From Marsupella aquatica (lineage: Eukaryota > Marchantiophyta), in NCBI GenBank assembly GCA_973895155.1, contig OZ316892.1, positions 14,632,001 to 14,696,000 on the forward strand: 64,000 bases of DNA, given 5' to 3'. Made by a program: the position numbers and the translations under genes. Below the pieces are notes generated by a model. That model saw only the letters and a list, made by a program, of their open reading frames with translations. It did no database searches and was not told the origin of the DNA. Every line of letters begins with the position of its first letter. Position 1 is the stretch's first letter. Below are positions 33,022 through 42,100 of this stretch, piece by piece.

Positions 33022-33623
33022 ATGCAGAGTGCGGCGACAGCTTTTGTGTCTCCGGCAAGGTGCGTCTTCTTCGTTTTCTCTTCTTGGCTGTCAATCTGTT
33101 ATTCTCCCCAAATTCGATTGCTTTGCTCTTGTCTTCGGCTTTGGAATGTTTGCGATGCGACAGGGTCTGAGTGAGCGGAAGAGGTGATCAGCTCCCGGGT
33201 TTTATCGTTTCCTGACCGAGCCGGCTTTTCTTAGTGGATCGAACTTCCATAACGGTCGTTTTTGTCTGACATCTGTAATCTTGGTCACAATAGTAGGTGG
33301 GAGATGCTGGATATTTTTCCGTCAAGAGCTTTAAATGTTGCGTAGTGGAATCAGATGGATTTTGTTAACGTGACACTTGTTTTCGTAGCGCGGAATTGTA
33401 AATCCATAATTTACTTCGCCTTATTTTGACGTCGCCTTCGTGGGAGCAGAAATCGATCTAATGTCAGTAGGGTACCTGACTTTGCCTCTTCTCTCGGTGC
33501 AGTGGTTCCTCGTTGTCGACAACTACAGAAGCTGTTATCACTGAGTTGCCAAAGGACGATGGCCCTGCTTTCCCACTTGGCGGTATGGGTGACATGGGTG
33601 GCATGAGTGATATGGATTATTGA
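33022..33623 (+). pseudogene. Two-exon fragment of the mitochondrial HSP60 C-terminus, 52 codons
   Basis: Exon-like segments 33,022-33,059 and 33,503-33,623 are joined by a GT-AG intron and give an open frame of 52 codons with its own ATG and a TGA stop. The joined product aligns with the end of plant mitochondrial HSP60 on both sides of the splice junction: TAFVSPAS matches a TALVDAAS-like segment, and [15 protein letters not shown] is followed by the Gly-Met-rich tail [14 protein letters not shown]. The ATP-binding, intermediate and most equatorial regions of the ~570-residue chaperonin are absent, so it cannot be a working chaperonin subunit. It is either a truncated duplicate or an expressed microprotein gene. 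Upstream lies the A/B minisatellite. Identity of the tail is firm; expression is unknown. Confidence 0.65.
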
Positions 33624-34089
33624 GGAGCTCTTGCTGACATTGCACTGACCTTGAGTTTACGTGCATTGTCCAGTATGTTTACCTGGCCTCGTGTGATGGA
33701 ACTTGGATGATCTTAGCCACCGCTCAACTCCTTGCACTGCAAAAGTGTACTATAGTATGCACGAGCCCGTAGATTCTTTGAGCTACCTGGATATGCCTCA
33801 ATATTTATATCAGTAATTTATTCTTATACCATTGCATTCTTGACAGATAGCCGTTACTTTCATTTGAAACGGAGTCATATCAATTTTGCAAGTTATCCCT
33901 ACCAAAGATCGCAGCAGAGCAAGGGATACAAAGAAATAAATCTTTGGGCGGAGGTAGGGTCCTAGCCCGAAAGTCAGACACTTTCCGGTCTGCTATCTCT
34001 TTCTGAGTATTTTATTACAGAAATACGGTCGTGACTTCAGAAGCCATCGAAGAAAAATTCCTTTCACCTCGTGGAATCTCTTGCATTTT
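33624..34089. other. Spacer before the DYW PPR gene
   Basis: Contains the 3' flank of the HSP60-tail fragment and the probable 5' leader of the PPR gene. A small hairpin CCGAAAGT-CAGAC-ACTTTCCGG lies near 33,969-33,990. No other feature seen. Confidence 0.4.
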
Positions 34090-37000
34090 ATGCCGATTTC
34101 AGTAAGGTTGTCCAGATCTGATGGTGGGGTGTGGTGCCGACAGTGGAAGCCCAGAGCACCTAAGTTTAATCCTCAGATGACACGGAAAGCACGTCGTGTG
34201 GAAGGCTGGACAACCCCATCATGGGTGAAGGCAAGGCTCAAATTGATTACTCGAGGCAGATTGCAATCTCGTGCTAGGTACAGCACCAGAGATTGTTCTC
34301 AAGACGCTGCACAAGAGAATGACACTAGCCACATGCTTAGTGCTGGTACCACGAGTGAAGCAATTGCTGTTTTGAAAAATCGTCTACAACGAGGCATTTC
34401 TACAGACTCGTACACGTATGTGAAAGTTCTGCAAATGTGCTTGAAACAGAATGACCGTTTAGCGGCCAAGCAGGTTCATGACTGCATCATCGAGAGTGGA
34501 ATGGATAGCAATCCATATGTGGCCAGCACCCTCCTGAATGTGTATATTAAATGCGGGGGATTGTTGGATGCACGCCGAGTCTTTGACAAACTTGAGAAGA
34601 AGAGTTTTATTGATTGGAACTCGATGATTGCAGGGTATGCTAGGAGCAATCATGCCGAATCTGCACTGGAACTTTTCAGATTAATGCGCCAAGAAGGTCC
34701 GCGGCCTAATGAGGCCACATATTTGAGCATCCTGAAGGCATGTGCCAGCCCATTAGCTCTAAAAAGGGGAAAAGAAATCCATGAGTGTATTCGACTTGCC
34801 GGCTTTGAATCAGACGTGCGTGTAGGGACTGCCCTCCTTCAGATGTATGCAAAGTGTGGGTGTATCACGGAGGCAAGGCGAGTTTTTGACAAATTGACTA
34901 ATCGAAATTTCATTACTTGGAGTGTGATGATTGGTGCTTATGCCGCAACTGGCAATTTGGACGATGCCCGACGAATGTTTGACAGGATGCAAAAACGAAA
35001 TCTAGTCACATGGAACATAATGATTGGAGCGTATGCGGAAAGTTCTCGTGGTGCGGAAGCATACCGACTGTTTCTCGAAATGACACGGGAAGGTTTCGAA
35101 CCAGATGCAATCACTTATCTGAGCATTCTTAATGCATCTGCATGTGCGGGGGCTTTGGAGTGGGTGAGAGAGGTCTATGGCCATGCTCGCAAAGCGGGAC
35201 TCGAGTCAGATTTGCGTGTGGCCAATGCACTTGTTCACATGTACGCGAAAAGTGGTAGTATTGATGATGCCCGATTGATTTTTGACAGATTGAAGACGCT
35301 CAATGTAATCACATGGAACATAATGATTGGCGCGTATGCAGAACGTGGTAACGGTGAAGAAGCATATCGACTGTTCCGCCAAATGAAACGGGAAGGCTTA
35401 GAACCAAATGCAATCACTTATATGAGCATCCTGAATGCATCTGCAAGTGTGGGGGCTTTGGATTGGGTGAGAGAGGTTCATGACCATGCTAGCCAAGCGG
35501 GACTGGAGATGGATTTGCGTGTGGCCAATGCACTTGTTCACATGTACGCGAAAAGTGGTAGTATTGAGGATGCCCGATTGATTTTTGACAGATTGACGAC
35601 GCTCGATATATTCACATGGAACATAATGATTGGCGCGTATGCAGAACGTGGTGACGGTGAAGAAGCGTATCGACTGTTTCGCCAAATGAGTCTTGAAGGC
35701 TTAGAACCAAATGCAATCACCTATACGAGCATACTGAATGCATCTGCAAGAGTGGGGGTCTTGGAGTGGGTGAAGGAGGTTCATGGCCATGCTAGCGAAG
35801 CGGGACTGGAGTCAGATTTGCGTGTGGCCAATGCGCTTCTCCACATGTATGCGAAAAGTGGTAGTTTGGATGAAGCCCGATTGATTTTTGACAGATTGAA
35901 GACGGTCGATGTAATTACCTGGAACATAATGATTGGCGCGTATGCAGAACGTGGTGACGGTGAAGAAGCATATCGACTGTTCCGCCAAATGAGACGTGAA
36001 GGCTTAGAACCAGACGCAATTACTTACACGAGTATCCTGAATACATCTGCAAGTGTGGGGGCTTTGGAGTGGGTGAAGGAGGTTCATGTCCATGCTAGGG
36101 AAGCGGGACTGGAGTCGGATTTGCGTGTGGGCTCTGCACTTGTTCACATGTATGCGAAAAGTGGCAGTATTGATGAAGCCCGATTGATTTTTGACAGATT
36201 GAAGACGCTCGATGTAATCATATGGAGTATCATGATTGGCGCGTATGCAGAACGCGGTGATGGTCAGGAAGCATATCGACTGTTACTCCGAATGAAACGG
36301 GAAGGCCTAGAACCAGACGCAATTACTTATACGAGTATCCTGAATGCATCTGCGAGTGTGGGGGCTTTGGAGTGGGTGAAGGAGGTTCATGGCCATGCTT
36401 GCAAAGCGGGACTGGAGTCGGATATGCGTTTGGGCAATGCACTTGTTCACATGTATGCAAAGAGTGGCAGTATAGATGACGCCCGACTAGTTTTTGACAA
36501 ACTGGAGAACAGAGATGTAGTCACATGGAATATAATGATCGGTGGACTTGCACAACACGGTTGTGGGCATGAAGCCCTGGAACTCTTCAGAAAAATGAAT
36601 GCCGTCCTTGTGAGGCCCGACGGGGTTACATTCGTGGCAGTGCTGTCAGCCTGTTGTCATGCAGGCCTTCTGGATGAAGGCCGTAGAATCTTTTTAGCTA
36701 TGAGGCAAGATTATGGTATCGAGCCTGACATTGTGCATTATACCTGCATGGTGGATCTTCTTGGGCGGGCTGGACGCTTGGAGGAAGCAAAGCTCTTCAT
36801 TAGCGATATGCCAGTTGCACCAGATGTTGTAACTTGGAAAACCTTGCTTGGGGCTTGTAGAACTTACGGTAATGTGGAGTTGGGCGAACTTGTCGCCAAA
36901 GTGCTTTTCAAGTTGGAACCGAATAATGCCTCTGCATATGTGCTCCTCTCCAACATCTATGCTGCAGCTGGCAAGTGGGAGAATGTGTCATTGGTGCGCA

Positions 37001-37440
37001 CTATGATGCAAAAGAGGGGTGTTCGGAAGGAGGCAGGGCGTAGCTGGATTGAAGTTGATAATAAGATCCATGAATTTGTTGTAGGGGATATATCTCACCC
37101 AGAAGCGAAGGAGATATATACTAACATAAATAAATTGAGTGAAAAACTGAAGGCTGAAGGGTACACTCCCGATACACGGATTGTGTTGCATAACATCGAC
37201 GAGGAGGATAAGGAACTAGCTCTTTGCTCTCACAGTGAGAAGTTGGCTATTTCGTACGGGCTCATGCGCATACCTAAGGGAAAATCAATTCGTGTATATA
37301 AGAATCTTCGAGTGTGTTTAGATTGCCATACAGCAACCAAGTTTATCTCTAAAGTAACGGGACGCGAGATTATAGCCAGGGATGCAACTCGCTTTCACCA
37401 TTTTAAAGACGGCGTGTGTTCCTGTGGTGATTACTGGTGA
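34090..37440 (+). CDS. PLS-class PPR protein with E and DYW domains
   Basis: Probable organellar C-to-U RNA-editing factor. Length is 1,116 residues, intronless, from ATG at 34,090 (an upstream in-frame TTG is not a start). Residues 1-~95 are basic and may hold a transit peptide. P, L and S repeats run from ~95 to ~900 and set the RNA target; the centre is a five-fold tandem array of 101-residue P-L-S triplets. The E region follows, then the DYW deaminase-like domain (~980-1,116) with the zinc-binding/catalytic HSE signature (~1,047), CLDCH (~1,076), CSC and terminal DYW. All expected DYW residues are present, so deaminase activity is plausible. The PPR code and target site cannot be assigned by eye. 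Confidence 0.96.
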   Translation: MPISVRLSRSDGGVWCRQWKPRAPKFNPQMTRKARRVEGWTTPSWVKARLKLITRGRLQSRARYSTRDCSQDAAQENDTSHMLSAGTTSEAIAVLKNRLQRGISTDSYTYVKVLQMCLKQNDRLAAKQVHDCIIESGMDSNPYVASTLLNVYIKCGGLLDARRVFDKLEKKSFIDWNSMIAGYARSNHAESALELFRLMRQEGPRPNEATYLSILKACASPLALKRGKEIHECIRLAGFESDVRVGTALLQMYAKCGCITEARRVFDKLTNRNFITWSVMIGAYAATGNLDDARRMFDRMQKRNLVTWNIMIGAYAESSRGAEAYRLFLEMTREGFEPDAITYLSILNASACAGALEWVREVYGHARKAGLESDLRVANALVHMYAKSGSIDDARLIFDRLKTLNVITWNIMIGAYAERGNGEEAYRLFRQMKREGLEPNAITYMSILNASASVGALDWVREVHDHASQAGLEMDLRVANALVHMYAKSGSIEDARLIFDRLTTLDIFTWNIMIGAYAERGDGEEAYRLFRQMSLEGLEPNAITYTSILNASARVGVLEWVKEVHGHASEAGLESDLRVANALLHMYAKSGSLDEARLIFDRLKTVDVITWNIMIGAYAERGDGEEAYRLFRQMRREGLEPDAITYTSILNTSASVGALEWVKEVHVHAREAGLESDLRVGSALVHMYAKSGSIDEARLIFDRLKTLDVIIWSIMIGAYAERGDGQEAYRLLLRMKREGLEPDAITYTSILNASASVGALEWVKEVHGHACKAGLESDMRLGNALVHMYAKSGSIDDARLVFDKLENRDVVTWNIMIGGLAQHGCGHEALELFRKMNAVLVRPDGVTFVAVLSACCHAGLLDEGRRIFLAMRQDYGIEPDIVHYTCMVDLLGRAGRLEEAKLFISDMPVAPDVVTWKTLLGACRTYGNVELGELVAKVLFKLEPNNASAYVLLSNIYAAAGKWENVSLVRTMMQKRGVRKEAGRSWIEVDNKIHEFVVGDISHPEAKEIYTNINKLSEKLKAEGYTPDTRIVLHNIDEEDKELALCSHSEKLAISYGLMRIPKGKSIRVYKNLRVCLDCHTATKFISKVTGREIIARDATRFHHFKDGVCSCGDYW
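35002..36516 (+). repeat. Five 303-bp tandem units inside the DYW PPR gene
   Basis: The segment encoding TWNIMIGAYAE recurs at 35,002, 35,305, 35,608, 35,911, 36,214 and 36,517, an exact 303-bp step (101 codons, one P-L-S triplet). Adjacent units keep long stretches of identical codons, e.g. GCGTATGCAGAACG, including silent positions, which points to recent amplification or gene conversion rather than selection on protein alone. Confidence 0.95.
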
Positions 37441-38508
37441 CCAGAATGGAAGCTATGTTGCGCTGGGCTACAAAGTTACTCTACAGCGGTACTCACTGGC
37501 AGCCCAGAAACAATCAGATTTTCGTTGTTCGCTTGATCAACGAAGGCCGTAGTTCGAAAGAGTAATTTTCGGGAGGTACTGAAGCCATCGACTATCGCAG
37601 TTCTTTTACAGGATCTTTTGAGATTATACAATTTGACGTTGCAACTAGTTCCATCGACGATCGCAGTTCTGTTACAGGATCTTTTGAGATTATACAATTT
37701 GACGTTGCAACTAGTTCTTGCCAGGTTTAAAGACTTTTCATCCAGTCACCAATTTTGAAAGCAATGAACGCCAAAAGGCATCTTCGATCCTTCAGGTACC
37801 CTCACAAACAATCGGAAAGGAATACGTTGGTCCAGTAGTGACAAACATTCAATTTCTAGGTTCACGTGATAACATTTGACAGAGAAGATCGGTGAATTGG
37901 TTCTTGACAGTCAAATCGCGGATGTACGAAGTGAAGCTTTTGGTTTGATATGTAGATAGTTCTTTCGATACCTTCAAATTTCCTTCGTAGTTTGGTTACA
38001 TTCAACAGAGAAGATCAGTGAGTTGGTTCTTGACAGCCAAATTCACGAATGTGCGAAATGAAGCTTTTGGTCTGATATGTAGATAGTCCTTTCGATACCT
38101 CGAAATTCCTGGGTAGTTTAGGAGACGAAGGGTTCCCAATGGCACTGCGCTTCAGGGACGGCTTACTTGCGCAGTGCCATTCCCAAGTTTACTGTACCGT
38201 TTGGTACTCACATAGACAGGCAAATCCTTCACCTTCGCATATATCTTCTGTTTCAGCTTGTGGCCAAATCATCAGAAGATGCCGCAGAAATTGGCGGTCA
38301 TTCATTTCCAGAAACGTAAGTTCACTTCTCGAGAAAGTTCTGAAATTCTGGAAATGACCGCCAAATCATCAGAAGCTTTAAGCTCTTTGACGTCTGACAG
38401 GAGTGCTACATACCTACGGGTCCATAAGGATCCCTGGTGTTTAATTTGACATTCACTGGAAAGGAATCGCTGGACCCTTACATGTTGTTAGTTTTCGTGA
38501 CGATTTTG
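37441..38508. other. Spacer with tandem duplications and short inverted repeats
   Basis: A 66-bp duplication (37,585-37,650 and 37,651-37,716, with GGATCTTTTGAGATTATACA in both) is followed by a ~126-bp duplication (about 37,868-38,119; both copies carry AGAGAAGATC and GAAGCTTTTGGT). A perfect 12-bp inverted repeat ATGGCACTGCGC has arms at 38,139-38,150 and 38,169-38,180. Arms at 38,291-38,313 and 38,346-38,364 (TTGGCGGTCAT..TTCCAGAA) are complementary with a 4-base insertion in the left arm, and CCAAATCATCAGAAG is directly repeated at 38,264 and 38,361. No gene recognised. Confidence 0.6.
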
Positions 38509-38960
38509 TTAGTTTTCGTGACGATTATAAACTCTTTTAGGCTGTTCTATGGTACGCATGGTCCCACATGACGAAAGTTTAGTACACTGAGGGGAAAATC
38601 CTCCATTTAGGATGCGTTTACCACATTTCCAGATAGCACAGCTTTGGGGAGACGTCCCAAAAATCAATGGCTCAATGAAATGGAGGAAATTTTTCATGAA
38701 ATGGGTTGGCCAAAGAAAGTTGAGTTCAGGAGGTAACACAAGAAAGAGGTGAGCGCACAGAACCTTTTCAGGATTTTCATCGAAGCACCATTTGTGAAGG
38801 GCGAGATCCTATTCACGGTACCCCTTCCTACTTGAAAATCCTCGGCCAACTCCTGAACTGAACTAAACGTTGGGACCATTCCGTGGACCCACATGTGCAT
38901 CACTGTAATGACATGAAGTTTTCCATGCGTCAAATCGGCTGACCAACTGTGAATCCAAGG
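38509..38960 (-). pseudogene. Possible degraded DDE-type transposase remnant
   Basis: Frame-shifted minus-strand peptide pieces resemble the helix-turn-helix region of Harbinger-like (DDE_Tnp_4 type) transposases: SVQELAEDFQVGRGTVNRI, followed by a hydrophobic segment and a short WP-like block. No catalytic DDE triad can be followed and the frame is broken near 38,700, so it is at most a relic. The similarity is judged by eye and could be coincidental. Nearby inverted repeats fit a transposon-rich spacer. Confidence 0.25.
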
Positions 38961-38970
38961 CCAAGTCTGA

Positions 38971-39028
38971 CGACAAGAATGGGGACACATCCTACATTCC
39001 CCTTGAGAATGTGTCCCCATTCTTGTCG
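38971..39028. repeat. Perfect 20-bp inverted repeat with 18-nt loop
   Basis: Left arm CGACAAGAATGGGGACACAT (38,971-38,990) is exactly complementary to 39,009-39,028. The hairpin lies 80 bp beyond the stop codon of the receptor-kinase gene, so it may fall in that gene's 3' untranslated region, or form part of a small RNA precursor or transposon end. Confidence 0.9.
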
Positions 39029-39104
39029 GTAAATCTCGAGGATTTACGAGAAATACACTGTAGGGAAGCCATGGCCAAAGAGAACCTACAGTACACACTA
39101 CTTG

Positions 39105-42100
39105 TTATCTTCCCGATATATGACTCCAGGAAACAGTTGCAATGCTGCCGTTAGATTTTCGAGGAGCTTGATGAACTCGCTGGTATTGGTCGAAGTCGCC
39201 AGGAGAGAGATTAGATGGAGAATGACCTGTGATTGGGGTGCTGACGAATTTAGATTGATACGCAAGGGCGTTGGTTAGACTTTTGACAACCACTTGCATG
39301 TCCGGCCTGTTTACTCCATGGTTGTCCAAGCTGAGAAGTGCAATCTCCACTACTTTCCACACGCTCTCTAGGTTGTAGCTCCCCCCCAACTGTGGGTCAA
39401 TGATGGCGTGGATGTTCTCTTGTCTTGCCGACTCTCGCACCTGTTGAATCGCCAGCAAACAATCGACTTTGAGAGTTAGGACAAGTGGGTCCATTGTGTA
39501 CTTGAATGAGAATGGTTTGCATTCTTGAATTGAGAAGCAACTATCGAGGCAGTATTACTGGGTAGCGGCCCGGTCAGTTACCCAGTCCCTGAGGTTGCTG
39601 GCTGTGGAGCCCGGAAAGCTGGTGGTTTGGGCCTTTCTCCCGGTGACGAGTTCCAACAAAACGATGCCAAAGCTGTACACGTCACTTTTTATGGTCAATC
39701 TTTGCTCCATAAAGTACCTGCAACACATCCCGACTTACCGGTTATCTTCCTGTCCAAGAGAAATTCATGCACGTTTCCGTTCGGAACATTATCTTTGGGG
39801 TTAGTGAGTTATCTCGGCCAATTATCGGCACTTGATTTTATTTAAAGCTTCGCCCATGAAAGACTCTTTAACTTCTGCTGGTGGCCATTGAAGTAAGGAG
39901 AATTGTCGATCATATTCAGGATCTAAGTAGCCGTGAGTGCCCTTGATCACAGTTGTGATTCCCCTGGTCCGGTCATCGTCCGTTGTTATCTTTGAAATCC
40001 CGAAATCAGCAACCTTGGCGAGAAGTTTGCCGGTCAATAAAATGTTGGACGACTTTATATCTCGATGGATAATGGGCGGAAAGCAAGAATTATGCAGATA
40101 CTCCAGACCTGGCAGGTACGAAATCAGGAATTTGGACAGGTCAGATATTCATAGAGTACCAAGAACTCCAGATTGACCATCGTTTAAGCACCTCAAACAA
40201 GTGAAGCACACAAGAGGCCAGATTTACGAGACTGATGTGACCTATGGAACTGAGTATGCAGATTCATTTTCATAGCACACTTCCTTCCTCACTGAAAGCC
40301 ACATGCGAGACAACCGTCCCCAGAGGTTTCGCAGTAATGGTCACTGATTACCTTGAGCTGAGTTGACGGCGATGTCTAGCCGTGTTTTCCAGTCAAGCTG
40401 AGTACTGATTTGAGTTTCACCTGAAACAACAGCGGCAACTTGATGGTGAGCAATTGAAATTGATGCTGGATGCTGCTTTTTCCCTCTCTTATTCCCCATA
40501 TGTTTTTGGTTTTCAAGCACTCTTATCCCTCAGAGGTTAATATCCACAGACTTCGTTGCACAACGATGTTATAAAAGCTTGCAAACCGCTTGTCATCTGG
40601 ATGCCAATTGCCGTGGAGAGGGCATTTGGGAGTCGTTTTGACAGTACGTACCATATAGGTGCTGCTGCAAAGTTCCTTCGGGCATGTAGATATATATGAG
40701 AATTTGCTGATCCAGTTCATCACAGTACCCCACAAGAGACACAAGGTTCCGGTGATGTACTCTTGATAGAAGTGACACCTTCACAAACAAAGCATGAAGA
40801 ATGTCATGCTTTGCGGAGGGACGTAGTAAACTTTCGGCTTTACAAGTAATTTTCTTAATTATCCTCATATGTGACACCTGGAGCAACAAACGGATAAAAG
40901 GGTTTCGACAGAATGATAGTGGAAATCACTTACTTCGTTCAGAAACTCAGCTGTTCCTTGCCCATTTGCAGCATTTCCTTTACTTACTTTCACAGCTACC
41001 TCCTGGCCGTCAGGTAGTTTTCCATAGAAAACTGATCCAAAACCTCCTTTGCCGATGCACTTTGCATAGTCATTTGTGGCAGCTTTCACTTCCATCAGTG
41101 AGAAGAATCTACCTTGATTGGCGTGTTCTTTCTGGACAGCTACAGGCTTTGGACCTGAACAAGAGCAAGTGACTATAAGAAGCAGTTTATCACTACAGAA
41201 CCTGGACAAGAAATTTACCTTTTCAGAAAATGCTTCAAACGAGTACAAAATTTGATGATGGAAAGTTCAAGACGTTTAAAAGGGAACTGAAAGAGGGTAT
41301 GAACCTAGAGGGTCAAAAGAACTGTCGCTTTTTGACTTAGATGATCTCCATTTGCAATAATACAATAAAGTCGCAACCAGGAGAAGCAATGCCACCACGC
41401 CGCCTGCAGCTCCACCAACGAGCGCCCCAGTCGAGCTTGCCTTGTTACTCTTTGTACCAGCGACAGTGCCATTTGAAGGAGGGGAGGAAGGAGGTGATGA
41501 AGCACAAGTGCTGTTTCCGCTTAAGCAAAGGTAGGGGTTGCCTGAGGCACTGGCATGTGAACCGCCCAGTTAGAACGTTAATTCTGTTTACTCTCCACAT
41601 TGGACAATCTAACCTCACAGGAATTGAATATTTAACATTTTACCTAGTAACATTTGACACAAAAAAGAAAACTCGTCCTTAACCCTCCCGTTAAGTCAGT
41701 CGATACATAAATTTTGGATTTGCTTGAAAATTACAAGTTCACTGATCTTCCTTCTTCTGCCTGAGTTCCTGAGAAAATATCTATACAAAATTTGCAATCT
41801 TGGCCCGCATATTAAAATAACATCCAGAGTGGAACTTGTTAGGATTTTGGTCGAGATTATGGTGTCTTCGGTTGTTCTAACGACAAATTAAAGAGTGAAG
41901 TGCTCACGAAAATTTAAAAGTGCTTTGTTGTATCTTTGTCAGAAGTGCTTGCGGAACATCGCCAGTAAGGTTGTTATTGTCCAGGTCTCTGAAGATGAAC
42001 AGTGGTCACGGTCAGGAATTTTCACGATCTCAAACCAAAGAAAGTGTGTTAATTCTGAAAAACAAACTGAACTTCAAGTGTAACTTTCATTCGGAACTAC

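Noticed and set aside
34459-37191. Several minus-strand frames of 60-95 codons inside the DYW PPR gene
   Set aside because: They repeat at the 303-bp period of the sense gene and are antisense shadows.
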